A stretch of 64,000 nt of DNA, taken from Ottelia alismoides (taxonomy: Eukaryota; Streptophyta; Magnoliopsida; Alismatales; Hydrocharitaceae). The stretch is taken from positions 1,080,501 to 1,144,500 of the forward strand of contig JAZKJV010010526.1 of the NCBI GenBank assembly GCA_037367405.1, given 5' to 3'. The notes beneath the pieces were generated by a model that worked only from the letters and a program-made list of their open reading frames with translations, searched no databases and was not told the origin of the DNA. This document shows positions 1-11,095 of the stretch, piece by piece. Position numbers and translations under genes: made by a program. Within the stretch, counting starts at the first letter, position 1, and every line of letters begins with the position of its first letter.

Positions 1-1057
1 ATTTCGATGATTTTTAATTAAATAAATAATATAATTACAAGGGTTAAAATAAATATAGAGTGTTATTTATAGGTGTGTATACTTATATAGCATTCTGATT
101 TTTAATTAATTATTTATATACATATATACGTAATTTAATATTTTATTTTTTTATTAAAATTATTTTAATAGTTTTTTTTATTTTTATGTGTTTATTTAAT
201 TAGGTTGATTAAACAAGTATAGTTACAATATATACATGGCAATACATATACAATATATTCATGATTTATTTTTGTTTATTTTTGATTTTGTGATTTTTTA
301 TTTGTATTTTATATTATTTAAATAAAATAATAACAATTAAAAGAAAATACAATATTCATAGATATGTTGAAATAAATGAATAATTAAATGATATGTATAA
401 TTTATATAGGTATAATATACAATTACATCCCTATTGGCCTCATTTCACACCATAGCTTTGAATTTTATGAAATCACCTCCATTTTAAATATAATTTTATT
501 TGTAGTAAGAAAGTGAGTTTGATGCATTTGGAGTCTTTGTGGATCAGATATTGATTTTGGAAGTTTGTACTTTGTCGCTTTTTGAGAGTGATGTTATTTA
601 TATAATATATACAATTTTCTACTGAAATTATTTTATTTATTTACACAAGATTTTTATTCACAAATCTCAAGAAGAAAGAATTTTGTGATGAATAAAATAA
701 TGGAAGAAATGTGTATTATAGACAATATTGTACAGGTGATGAATAATTATAAGTGACTAATGTATTTTCTAGTAAATAGGCCTTATCTCCCCCTACTTTC
801 TTCCTTGTCGATAAGGTCAAGTATTGACCTTCTCTTAGGGTCTGATTCGGCATGTATCTATTTCATATATATAGTCTCTTATTTTCTTTATTTTCACTTT
901 ATTTTTTTATTTATTTTATATTAAAATAGTGATAAATATACAATATTTACACAATAGTTAGAGTTAGTAGAAAATGAAATTAATGATATTTATAGGTATT
1001 TTGTAAGTGATTTAAGCTAAAATAAATGAAAAAAGATAGTGAAATGCATATTCATAA
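1..1057 (-). repeat. 3' LTR of element C (partial)
   Basis: This aligns by eye over its whole length with the right-hand LTR of the same element (about 25390-27358). Shared blocks include the ATTCTGATTTTTAATTAATT stretch and the block around GATGAATAAAATAATGGAAG. The LTR terminus reads TTCATAA at 1051-1057 where relatives have TTCATCA, one substitution in the terminal TGATGAA. The right LTR holds a 935-bp tandem duplication that this copy lacks. Confidence 0.85.
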
Positions 1058-1070
1058 TCCCCTTATGCTT
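1058..1070 (-). promoter_or_regulatory. Polypurine tract of element C (decayed)
   Basis: TCCCCTTATGCTT on the plus strand is the complement of a PPT of the AAGTATAGGGG type and directly abuts the LTR end. It is the priming site for plus-strand DNA synthesis in LTR elements. The equivalent site of element G is at 62581. Confidence 0.6.
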
Positions 1071-3184
1071 CACATTTGCTAGTCCCTTAGAAAACACTTA
1101 TTTGAAAGAGTAAGTGAATAAAAGAAAAGGAGAAGAATAAAGTGAAAATAAAGAACTTGAAACAACATTGTGTAATAAACTCATTTTCATAAAATTGTAG
1201 TATGGAGTTCGGTCAGACCTTTGGTTTATTAGTGTGTCGAAACCTTAATGGGTAATGGATTTAAAACCTAATAACCATAAAGTTCCACAAGACTCCTATT
1301 CAAGTCACCTCAACTGTCAGGTTAGAACAAGTCTACATGCACAAATTCTTATGACTATGAATCTATATGTGTACGGTGTAAGAGAAATATAGCTCCTCAC
1401 CTCAAAAGTTACAAAGAGATATCCTCCTCAACAAGGTAATTCTAGTCCCTCGATCTAGCAACTCTTTTCTCGAGGAGTGGGATATTCCCTTCTAAGTTCA
1501 AGTGCAACCAGCTCAAGAAGAGGGGATGGAGAAAAGAATGGACGGTAGTCAGTGTAGCTACCTATCCTTGGATGCATGGCTAGTGTAGCCAAGTCATCCA
1601 GCTGCTAGCTCACAATAATTTGACTTTAAAGCTCATCCTTTCTTATTGACTATACACTCCGACAGGCATTTTACTTTCAATCAGGCATATCCACTTTTTT
1701 GGAGTTTTCTCATTACACACACACACACAAGGGTGCAACATTTACACAAGGGGTTTTCTTCTCAGCCAGTAGAATATCCCACTCTTGAAGCATTATTACA
1801 ACCCCACGGCATCCTGTCTTTATACCTCAATGCCACAAGACCAGGTTGAGATGCACTACCCTCCCTTGAGGAAGATAGAAGTTCCCACTAGTTGTTACAC
1901 ACCCATGTGTTACCCCTATTCTAAGAACTATGCCTCCTCACTTCTTCATCCGTGAAGAGCTACAAGTAGAGTGCTTGTCCAAGTTAAGCCACGGTCTAGA
2001 AGAATCATGCATGTGTTTTTAAATATTCAACTTAGACTAATCAAGATCACATGTGAACATATTCTAGTGGACTCGAAGAATTAAGTCACTAGGACTTGAA
2101 AAGTCTCAACTCCAGTTCTTATAAGGTTCCTCTAAAATTAAGTGGATTAAGGTCTTAATCAAGCTCCATTTTTCAATTTTATTCCAGACTAGTTTAAATG
2201 TCAATACTATCATAAAAAATGCACATGCAGATGCAAGAAGTGTATACAAAACTTTTTTTGAAAGAAAGGAAAAGTAAAATCTTTTTGAAAAGGATTTTGA
2301 AAATTTTTATGGATTTAAGCATTATTTTAAAAGAGAAAAGGTGTTAGCAAATTAAATATATATAATTATATCCAAGGATTATATGAATTTTATACAAATT
2401 TTTACAAGGAGGTTTTATATACAAGTTTTAAATACAAGTTTTATATATACAATAAAGAATTTTACAAAATAATTTGACAAATATTTTGTATAGTATACCT
2501 GATAAAGAAAATAATTTTACAAACATTTTACAAAAACTTTATAAACATTTTATTAATAAAAGTATGAGTTATGGCTAAAGTATATATACAATATATATGA
2601 CACCCCCCCTATACTTAGCTCAAACTATGTCCTCGTAGCGATCAAAGAGCTACAAATGAAGACATAACTCGAGTTAAATGTAGAAAAGTGAAAAGAATCC
2701 TACAACAACAACCCAAAGAATAGATGAGAAGAATAGAAGTCAGTGATCCCCCCTATACTTCGGATAAAATAATCCAAAGTATAGAAGATTGTACAAATGA
2801 GGAAAATCGAGGAAGAGAATGAACAAACTCAATGACTTGACTTGTTCTCCCCTATACTCAGAGTTAAAGATCCATAAGTACAGAAAAGAATATCAACAAG
2901 TTGAAGGACAAGCAAGAGAGAAGAAGAAAGAAAAGAAAAGAAAAATACCAAAAAGACGGTATCAACAACATCACTCCCCCTATATTTAGGGTAAGGGATC
3001 CCTAAGTATAGGAAACAACAAGAGTGATGAAACAGGACAAATATGAACAACTCAAGCCATTCACCTCCCCAACACTTAGGATAGAGAACATCCTAAGTAT
3101 AACATGCATACACGAGAAAGATGTGAACGATAAAAATGTAAGAAGAAGGAATAAAACAACAGGATATGTACAAGAGAAAATGAG
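1071..3184 (-). other. Non-coding 3' interior of element C
   Basis: About 2.1 kb between the integrase remnant and the PPT with no credible ORF. Many Athila elements carry an env-like ORF here; none is visible. Positions 1071-2560 resemble the interior of element G (62600-63950), for example the block containing CAGGTTAGAACA and CTTATGACTATGA in both. This shows it is a shared family segment rather than host DNA. Confidence 0.7.
2604..3075 (-). repeat. Array of five PPT-like motifs
   Basis: The plus strand shows CCCCCTATACTT-like blocks at about 2606, 2746, 2848, 2975 and 3065, each the complement of the family PPT AAGTATAGGGGG. Spacing is roughly 90-140 bp and later copies are degenerate (CCCCTATACTC, CCCCCTATATTT, CCCCAACACTT). 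Each is followed a few bases on by a second TAAGTAT-like half, so pairs flank short GGATC-containing segments. The function is not known. Confidence 0.6.
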
Positions 3185-3540
3185 CTCGTGTATCAGACAT
3201 AGAAGATATCAACAAGACATCATATGATACCACATAATAGAATCAACCATGGACAAGAATGTATCATGATCTAGATATGGCTTTAGCAATTGTCCGTTCA
3301 CAACCAATGGTTGTGCGTCAGATGATAACCCACGTATGACAATACTACCATTGTAATGCACAGCTCTCACAATGAACGATCTAGACCATTTGCTTTTCAA
3401 TTTCCTAGAAATAACTTCAATGTAGCATCAAACAACCATACTCTCTGATTGGGGGAGAAGGTCTTACTTCTAATGTGTTTATCGTGCCAACATTTGACAT
3501 TATCCTTATAGATGAGCGGGTTGTCTTATGCAAAATCTTA
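3185..3540 (-). pseudogene. C-terminal part of integrase, element C
   Basis: Minus-strand translation gives the end of a Ty3/gypsy integrase. A WHD motif lies near 3485-3500, followed by a short basic stretch, a WLF block, the KSKW and RSFIVRAV stretch of the C-terminal domain, and the terminal VNGQLLKPYL typical of Athila-type pol. The last 63 codons (3209-3400) are open; a stop interrupts the frame just upstream of them. About 100 residues that normally lie between the ISDGGSHF motif and this part, including the catalytic Glu, are absent from both sides of element A. That deletion is therefore separate from A's insertion. Confidence 0.85.
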
Positions 3541-3545
3541 GAATT
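3541..3545. other. Target-site duplication GAATT, left of element A
   Basis: GAATT directly precedes the TGATGAA start of A's 5' LTR and is repeated exactly at 15047-15051 after A's 3' LTR. A 5-bp duplication is expected for LTR retrotransposons. Confidence 0.85.
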
Positions 3546-6348
3546 TGATGAATCTCAGATTCATCACTCTAAAAGTCATTAATTAAGCTCTAATCCCTAA
3601 AAATCATTGGAATTTCTTCATTTATATTGCATAATTAGTATCCATGCATGTTTTGATAAGAATTGCATCTATCACTTATTTTTGCACAAAATAAGAAGCC
3701 AAAAATCCCAGCCAAATTGACCTGTAAATAACCTAACTTCCCCAATTTTTAACTAATTCATGCTAACTCCAAATGACCCGAAACCACCTCCACTGTGTAC
3801 ATATTATTGACAATAATAAATGGAAAATACAAAAAAATCACTAACATAAATAAATGAACCAAAAAAACAAACCCTATTTCTAGGATTTCCGGACTAACCT
3901 TCACGTCTCCCTTATACAATATTTGATTTGATCCTACTCACTTTTGAACTAATGTACATTCAAATACCTTCAAAACAAGACCAAGTTCAAGTGAATGGAT
4001 CTCATATGTGAAAGTTGGGTTTTGGGCCTTTTTTGTACATTTTCTATTTTAGCGGTTTTTGACTTATTATTTTATGTACATAATTAATCCATTTTATTTT
4101 ATTTCTTTTTCATTTATCTTCTTTGATGAATGCTTTATTAAAATGCATAAAAATATAAATCCAAACTGAGCTTGAAATCAAAGAAACTAATTGAGTCCGA
4201 GTCTTCACTAACTGTCTATACAAAAATTGTCTTTTTGTCTTTTATTTTAATTCTTTTATTTCTTAATTAATAAAAATAAAAAAAAATAAATTAATTTGTA
4301 AAAATTTGACTTTTGTTATATCATATTTTTTCGGATTTTTATCTGGTTTAAAAATGACAAAAAAATATAAAACCCAAAAATCAAGGTATTCTATTTACAT
4401 GGGATACCCTAAAATATCATATTACACAAATAATCAATTTTGGTTTTGGTGTCTTAATAAACGTTTTAGATCTCATTGAGATGAGCAATTTTATTGAAGA
4501 AAATTTTTCGATCCAAGGTCATTTACTATTTTTTACGTATTTATCAATGTATTTATATCCCATTTTTTGTAGGGCTGACATGTGGCAGCTTCTAGAGCCG
4601 CCACATGTCATCCATTTTTTGGGATTTTTATTAATTTGTTTTTATAAAAAAATTTAAAATTAAAATACTCGCACGTGCAGAGCACATGCCTCCCACGCAC
4701 GTGCCCTGCACGTGCTTCTCTGACCCCTCCTTTCGCCGACACGTGAAGGCATCTGGGCCGTCCGATCTCGGCCGATCGGATGGCCCCTGTAGCTCCACAA
4801 AAAGCTTCGTCTCCAGTAGCTTCATCGACGCCGGATGCGTCCAACCACTCCGGCGAACTCCATTTCCTGGGGGTTCACGTGTCATCAACTCCAGATCCCA
4901 GCCGCGACTCCGGTGCCACCTTCCTCCAGTCGTAACTCTGCCGCTCATCCTGGACAGCCCCCCTTCCGCCAAGGCATTACCTTCATCGACTCTAGCCATC
5001 TCCAGGAGTTCAGCTATCCTCTACTACCTCACCGCCCAATGCCTTGCTGGAGCGCGCGGCTCTGCCAGTGTACAGCCATCAGAACGTCAACGCTCCAGCC
5101 CTTGCCGCACTCGCTAGCCCTCCGCAATTATGCCTTCGACTACACCACCGCATCATTGGGCATAGGTCTCGAGGTGCCTACAGATTCGTCTAATTCCAGA
5201 AAGACCCCCCACTACCTACACGTGATACTCACGTGGGGAGCGTGAAAATTTGTAAAGAGCCCCTCGGAGAATCTCTAGATTAAAGCAACAACCCCGCCAA
5301 CCAAGGATCATGTGCCTGGCACGTGACCGCTTGGAAATTTTGCAGCAGACCCCCCAGAATTTTCGATAATTATAATATAGTCCTCTTTGCATTTTTTATT
5401 TTTAATTATTGTAATATTGCAATGTTTCCCTGTGTCTCCCCTAAATTTTGAACTGCTTTTTTGCATCATTTCATCTTTATAAATATAGCATGATGTTCGT
5501 CGATTTATTCTCTACATTATGGCATATGTCTAACATTTTTGTGATTTATGATTAATTAATAATTAATAGTTTTGTGGAAAATTACATACTTTGCCCATTC
5601 TGTGCTTAAAAATTCATAACTAATTAACCATTACTCTTAAAATTACCGAAAATTCACGGATTGAAGAATAAGTCGTATTTCACATCATGCCCAAAAAGAA
5701 TTGCATTTGCATATATGGTTTTCCCTATAAAAATAATTTTGCATGTTTCGATCTTTAATTTTTAATAAGTATTAGTTCTCATATTTTCGAGGTTTAGGAT
5801 TTTTCTGAGATCGATCACCTAGTGATAGATCTTGGATAATTTTATCTCTTGAAAATAAATAGATTTAATATTATTAAATTAAATATTGAAACTCGCATCT
5901 TTTGCATTCATAAATTCATAAAATATTTATCTTGCATCCAAAAATTCCAAAAAAATTATAGTGCATTCATTTCATCATAATTGTCATCTTGGCCAAGTTT
6001 CACATTCTTCGAACAGTGTTTGATTAATATTCATTTCTAGTCCTTAAAATTGGCCTAATTTGCATTTTGCACCTTAAATTTGCATTAAAAAAATAAAAAA
6101 GGCCACCTCAAAAATCGTGCACGAACTTTGATAGACAAAATTCTAGGTTTTTCCTTTGACTCCTTAAATTTGACCTTGGGACTTGCCCAAGTAAAATAAA
6201 CATAAAACCACCTTGACAAAAATTGACTAAAATTTCTTGTGGTTATTTCTTGACCGATTCTGATTGCCCACCTACAACGAAATGACATTCATAATTTAAA
6301 GAAACGATAAATATCGCAAATTAACCAGGGCATCTTCTGGACTCGTCA
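3546..6348 (+). repeat. 5' LTR of element A
   Basis: Begins TGATGAATCTC, ends ACTCGTCA. It contains a GC-rich block (about 4570-5370) with several CACGTG G-box cores and a palindrome built on GGCCGTCCGATC (4756-4787). Compared with A's 3' LTR it lacks ~430 bp (equivalent to about 13083-13510), the part holding the TATA box. This copy has therefore probably lost its core promoter. Confidence 0.85.
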
Positions 6349-6350
6349 GA

Positions 6351-6368
6351 TGGCGACGTTGCTAGGGA
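6351..6368 (+). promoter_or_regulatory. Primer-binding site of element A (tRNA-Asp type, 3 mismatches)
   Basis: TGGCGACGTTGCTAGGGA lies two bases after the LTR end. The exact plant tRNA-Asp complement, as seen in element F, is TGGCGCCGTTGCCGGGGA. The three differences are presumably decay. Confidence 0.85.
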
Positions 6369-6617
6369 GGCAAATGGCTTAGATTTTCTCTAAAAAATTT
6401 TTTGTGTTTGGTTTTCGGCATTCAGGTAGTTTGACCCATGAATCTTCACTGTATAAATTCTTATTTTATTTTTATTTTATTTTTAGCAAATATTTTCTTA
6501 TTTTATTGTTTGTTTATTATTGAGTCGTTCTTAGCCTCCGCTAAGGCGATTGTCGATTGCGAGACTCAGGAAATCAAGTTCCCGAACTGGGACCACAATG
6601 AATAAATCCCCAATGAC
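6369..6617 (+). other. Leader of element A
   Basis: Non-coding and alignable with the F leader just after its PBS (both contain GGCTTAG, then GGTAGTNTGACCC). An upstream ATG at 6598 opens a short reading frame that overlaps the start of the 277-codon ORF in another frame, which could reduce initiation at 6618. Confidence 0.55.
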
Positions 6618-7451
6618 ATGTCCTGCTCTGAGGAAAACCAACTTGAAACCGACAGTTATGATCAGAAAATAAAGATTTTACATTATCAGACATCTCCCCA
6701 TGAAACAGTAATAAAAACCCTAGGAGAGTCACCTAAAAGACTGACTGTTGGACAAACTTCGGATTCTCACCACCCTATCACTGCTCGTAGGAAAAATCAT
6801 GATTTTGTAGCTTATGAGGAATTGGACCATATTATTAAAGATCAACATGATTATTTGAGTGGTCTAATCTTTGAGTCAGCAGTAATTCATGAGATACTTG
6901 AACCATATAAGGAACCGACTCTGGAAACATCCGATGTCATCAAAATTCACGATCATCCGGATGTGACATCAACACCCCCAGCCATAAACCACAAAATCAC
7001 CAGGAACAATCTCCCTCGACCGAAGCAATGCATGACCCTTCAAGAATTGGTCGACTTTTACGGGGATTCATCTGATGAGGAACTCACGAATGCCACATCA
7101 GTTACTCAAGACAGGGAGATGAAGACTGTCCAACTTCCTCCCAATACTTCTCAAGGAAACAAACCGACCAAGAAAGTCACTTTTGACCTTAGACACCAGG
7201 TGATTTCTGAAGAGTCCTCGTCCAGTCCTGATGTGGTTCATCAGATAAGTGCAATAGGTACAGCTCTGATCCAAGGGCACTTACCTCTGATCGACAAAAG
7301 TTGGAGATCCTCTACGGACGACTACTATTCTCCTGAGAACGATTCCGACGATGGCTGGTCTTCTTCATCGACCTCCTCTTCATCGCCCTACACATCTCCA
7401 TACTATCTCCCTCCACACTCCCGCAAGAAGGTCCGTCACAAACCTCCTTGA
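6618..7451 (+). CDS. Unknown 277-residue protein of non-autonomous element A
   Basis: An uninterrupted 834-bp frame in AT-rich DNA where other frames close quickly. An in-frame stop lies 15 nt upstream of the ATG, so the start is well bounded. The product is hydrophilic, with no signal peptide, membrane segment or zinc knuckle. It has an acidic middle (motif FYGDSSDEE near residue 149), a serine-rich low-complexity stretch (about residues 235-262, with runs such as SSSSTSSSS), a YTSPYYLPP motif and a short basic C-terminus (SRKKVRHKPP). I do not recognise the family: it shows none of the gag-domain motifs seen in elements C and E. The position, directly after the PBS and leader, is that of gag or ORF1. 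It may be a packaging protein specific to the non-autonomous family, a remodelled gag N-terminus, or captured host sequence. Element F has no counterpart. Confidence 0.65.
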   Translation: MSCSEENQLETDSYDQKIKILHYQTSPHETVIKTLGESPKRLTVGQTSDSHHPITARRKNHDFVAYEELDHIIKDQHDYLSGLIFESAVIHEILEPYKEPTLETSDVIKIHDHPDVTSTPPAINHKITRNNLPRPKQCMTLQELVDFYGDSSDEELTNATSVTQDREMKTVQLPPNTSQGNKPTKKVTFDLRHQVISEESSSSPDVVHQISAIGTALIQGHLPLIDKSWRSSTDDYYSPENDSDDGWSSSSTSSSSPYTSPYYLPPHSRKKVRHKPP

Positions 7452-7500
7452 TCTTGTACATCCGCAAATCTACCTGGTTCCCCATCTGTAATTATCCGAT

Positions 7501-7535
7501 TATACTTAGGCTGACCTGAGCCTAAGTATAGGGGG
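7501..7535 (+). promoter_or_regulatory. Perfect 12-bp hairpin leading into a PPT-like motif
   Basis: TATACTTAGGCT and AGCCTAAGTATA (7501-7512 and 7519-7530) pair perfectly around a 6-nt loop. The second arm runs straight into GGGGG, forming AAGTATAGGGGG, identical to the family PPT. It lies 50 bp after the stop codon of the unknown ORF, so it could be an RNA structure, a spare PPT or both. Confidence 0.65.
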
Positions 7536-7646
7536 ACCGCTACCATTGTTTATACATCACTTCTCTTCTTTTGTTTTTAATCCCTCTATATTTAATACGA
7601 GCTATGTCATCATTTCACTTTGTGCCATGAGGACATAGCACAAGCT

Positions 7647-7658
7647 AAGTATAGGGGG
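7647..7658 (+). promoter_or_regulatory. Second internal PPT-like motif
   Basis: AAGTATAGGGGG, preceded by GAGGACATAGCACAAGCT. The same arrangement, with GAGGACATAG and GCTAAGTATAGGGGG, is found in complement in element C at about 2606-2636. This shows the motif is inherited rather than chance. Confidence 0.6.
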
Positions 7659-9123
7659 CGTGTTTGTAAATATTTTATCTACTTTATCCATAGCTCGTAC
7701 TTTAATCATTTTTATCTAACATCGGGGATGGGTACAAGTAGTGTGTATAATACCTGTTTTCCAAAAAAACAAAAACAAAAACAAAAACAAAAAAAACAAC
7801 AATAAAAAAACCAAAAAACACCAAAAAAAAATTTGCATTAAAATAAAATCATCACTCATGGTCTTGCATATCATCAAGCATTTCATGCATTCCTTGGTCG
7901 ATATATTCCTGACACATTCACCGTCACTCAAGGCTTAAGGATTTTTGAGGACACTTGATTTTTGAGATCTTGAGATTCTAAGTTACCCTGCCTTAGTCAT
8001 TAGGGTTTTGAACTTAATAATCCACACTTCCCTAGTTTGAAAGATTGAGCGCTATATTGCACTCTTCATCTCTACCTTCAAAAAGAATATGATCAGCACA
8101 ATCACTTCCACAACTACATGATTGATGAGATGAGTTGAGATATCACTTGAGGAACTAGGACTAGAGATTTGAGTTTAGTCCCAATCTAATGATATTCGAG
8201 GATGGGATAAAGTTAATGAAGGTTTCAGAAAACCTGAGTGTTAGCAAAAACCTAGCCAGTATGTGAACAAGTTCATATGCTATCTTTTTTGATATTGACC
8301 TAAGTGCCAGGGTGTGTTGAAACTTAATGAAAAATTGTTGATCAGTGTGCGCCAACTTTTGGTAAAAGCAGTGGAGATAGCAAAAAAAGAAGAAATAGAA
8401 ATGTCAAGAAAAGCTCTATCATCCAAAGTCAAATTCTAAATGAGCTTCCACCAATGGCAAGCGCTCCCAAACATTTTCAAAGTGTCCACTTGGACCAAGC
8501 GCTAATTAGGACCAAGGAGTCAGGCTGACACCACAAAAAGGGCTCTGCATCGTAAGCGATACAAGTCTGGGTGTCGAAGGTATCTTAGATACTCAAAAGA
8601 GGCACACCCCGGTGTATTCCCAGAAAAACAAGTGCAGACGACTCCAAATTCTCTTGATGGACACATTGATCAACAAAATAAAAATATATTTGTGTTGAGT
8701 AATAAGGCACTCGAGAGGCACCTTGTTCCAATGTAAAGGAGAGAAAATTAAACACAATCCTATGCCCTCCATCATCTGGTCGTCCATATACACTTTCAAG
8801 TCTGACAAATAAATGAGACGGTTGACTGAAGCAAGAATATACTTATTCCCTAGTGTTGAGGATTAGGTATAGAGGAGAATCTCTTGGATTGGAACTTTGG
8901 GTGATGTGTAGACTTGACTCTCATGAATGCAGTACAGTAAAAATCATATCCTTATATTATATGTACAAACAGAGAGTCTGAAAATTAGAGAATTTGGATT
9001 CCTTTTGATTAAAGCTTGGTTGAGCCAAGAATTTTAGGATCACTCAAATTAAGGGTCTTCTCTGAATTAAGCCTTGAAAATTCACTTGCACAGTTAGGGA
9101 TGTAATCAACTAAGTCATTCATT
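7659..9123 (+). other. Non-coding 3' interior shared with element F
   Basis: No gene. A (AAAAAC)n-like tract lies at 7762-7800. From about 7960 the sequence aligns with F 55850-57035, for example the block with CCTTAG, ATTTCCCTAG/CTTCCCTAG and AAGAATATGATCAGCACA, and later the ACACCCCGGTGTA block (8606 and 56518). Because part of this segment probably came with element B, the A/B join may lie inside it; I cannot place it. Confidence 0.6.
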
Positions 9124-9143
9124 CATGCTCGGGGACGAGCATG
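9124..9143 (+). promoter_or_regulatory. Pre-PPT stem-loop
   Basis: CATGCTCG and CGAGCATG form a perfect 8-bp stem around GGGA. The equivalent stems in F and G have different bases but still pair. Confidence 0.65.
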
Positions 9144-9147
9144 GTCT

Positions 9148-9160
9148 AAGTATAGGGGTA
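9148..9160 (+). promoter_or_regulatory. PPT of element A/B
   Basis: AAGTATAGGGGTA ends immediately before the TGATGAATCT start of the LTR at 9161, the position required for plus-strand priming. Confidence 0.8.
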
Positions 9161-10432
9161 TGATGAATCTCGTATTCATCATGCTAAAATCAATAATTTA
9201 GGCTCGGTTTCCGTTCATCCACTTGTAATTAATCATTAATAGAGCATTATTAGCCATCATGCATGTGTAAATAATATCTGCATTTCATCATGCATAAATT
9301 GCATTAAAAATTCCAAGTGTAAATTAGCACAAAAAGCCGCTAATTTCTCTTATTTTTAGTTAATTCATCCTAACTCTGATTGACCCAAAACCACCTCCAT
9401 CGTGTAGATATTACTAACTTTCATAAATAAAAAATATAAAAAATTTACTAACCCAACAAGTGTCAAATAATCCCAAAGTCAAATTTCACATCTGACAGAC
9501 TAAAATGAGCATATCTCCCACATACAGTGTCCGATTTTGGTCTACTCACTTTTACAGTACTCTATTTTCAAATACCTTCAAAACAAGACCAATTTTGTAA
9601 AATTCGGAGCTCATTTGTGAAAGTTGGGTTTTGGGCCTCTTTTGCGCATTTTGACTCTTTGCTTTTTTTGACCTCAGTTTTTATGTCCTTGATTAACTCT
9701 TTTAATTTTATTTATTCTTCATTTGTGTTCTTTGATGAAAGTTTTATTAAAGGACATAAAAATCCAAATCCAGATTAAAATAAAATCAAAGAAACTGACC
9801 AATTCCAAGTGTCCGTTGTCGGTCTGTACAAAATTTGTGTGTTTCGTACTTTTATTTTATTTTCCTATTTTCATATTTATTAAAAATCCAAAAAAATAGA
9901 TTACTGTGTAAATAATTTTCTTGTATTTTATTGTATTTTTTTATAATTTTTATCCCCTCTAAAACCACCTAAAAAAATACAAAACCCCAAAACGTCGGTT
10001 TTCTATACACGTGGAGGACCACCAAAAAAATCACTTCTCTCAGATGACCTCTTTTGCTCCCAGATCCTTCATGAAAGTTGTAGATCTCGACAAGACAAAC
10101 AACTTTCGTGAAAGAAATTTTTTAATCCGAGGTCTCCTTCTATTTCTTTTCTATTTTTCTTTGTCTTTTAATTTTGAATTTTTTTGGGGCGCCACGTGGC
10201 AGCTCTAGGGCGTGCCACGTGGCACCCCACTCTCTCTCCAATGCCGCCCCCAGGTCACGTGCCTAGCATGTGACCTGTACGTCTTCCACCTCCCTCCAGC
10301 CTTTCCCACAACTCCCCTCCCCCGCCATTAAGCTCCTCCGCCAGACACGCTAGCCGTTACACGCCTCCGCGCGACCTCACGCCTCCCAGTCGTTCCCCTC
10401 CCCCTCTCGTAATGCTCGGCCACACCTTCTCC

Positions 10433-10439
10433 TATAAAA
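10433..10439 (+). promoter_or_regulatory. TATA box in the B LTR
   Basis: TATAAAA in a C-rich context at the downstream part of the GC-rich block, the right place for the U3 promoter. The transcript would start about 30 bp downstream. Confidence 0.5.
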
Positions 10440-11027
10440 CCTCTGCCACCAACCTCCTCTCCGACCATCTGCCTTTCCCCTGATAGCTGGTGACAGTAGC
10501 CGACCGGCACGATCCACGGGGCTGGTCCCTGTGCAGCTGCTCCTCCGTGAGCAGCAAAGCTTCTGGAGCTCGTCGGCTCCGTTGAGGCAAGCATCGGAAG
10601 AGAGCAAACGCTCCTCCCCCTCCAGGCGAATTCGTCTCCACCCTGTGTTCTTGTTCATTGCAGGTTTCCCTCCGTCATCTCCTCTACAGCTCCGACCACG
10701 AGCAGCTCCTCCGTCGCGCTGGTCGTGTGGCGGCGGCCTAGGGCCGACCGCCCGCACCACAATCACCGTCGCGCCTCGCCGTACAACCCGCGCCTCCTCT
10801 GCCACGCCCAACTCTCCTCTGCCTCCCACGCTTCATCTCCTTCGACCGCCCGCTCAACAATACCGCCCGCCATCCTCGCCAGCTGTCGTTGGATCACGCC
10901 CCAGATCCAACGGGCAGCGGCCCGCCATGTGTCCCCTTCCTGAGCCTAGGCCCAAGCCTTGAGGCTCGGGCACTCCGAACCTCGCCTCACACCGAGCCTC
11001 TAGTTCGGAGCCCCGAGCCTAAGCCTC

Positions 11028-11095
11028 GGGCCGAACCACAGGCTCGGGTCCCCGAACCACAGGCTCGGGTCCCTGAACCACAGGCACGAACGCTG
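11028..11095 (+). repeat. Short tandem repeat in the B LTR
   Basis: About three to four copies of an 18-bp unit, CCGAACCACAGGCTCGGG and variants, within a wider patch (10930-11100) enriched for GAGCCT and its complement. The F LTR has a similar GAGCCT-rich patch at 53580-53720. Confidence 0.75.

Noticed and set aside
1071..3184. env-like ORF expected in some Athila elements
   Set aside because: No open frame longer than ~75 codons and no signal peptide or transmembrane pattern in this interval.
4631..5245. Several overlapping ORFs of 78-143 codons in A's 5' LTR
   Set aside because: They sit in the GC-rich U3 block where stop codons are rare, occur on both strands at once, and are broken in A's 3' LTR.
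7716..7938. Opposed ORFs across the (AAAAAC)n tract
   Set aside because: Low-complexity Lys/Asn or Phe/Leu translations of a simple repeat.
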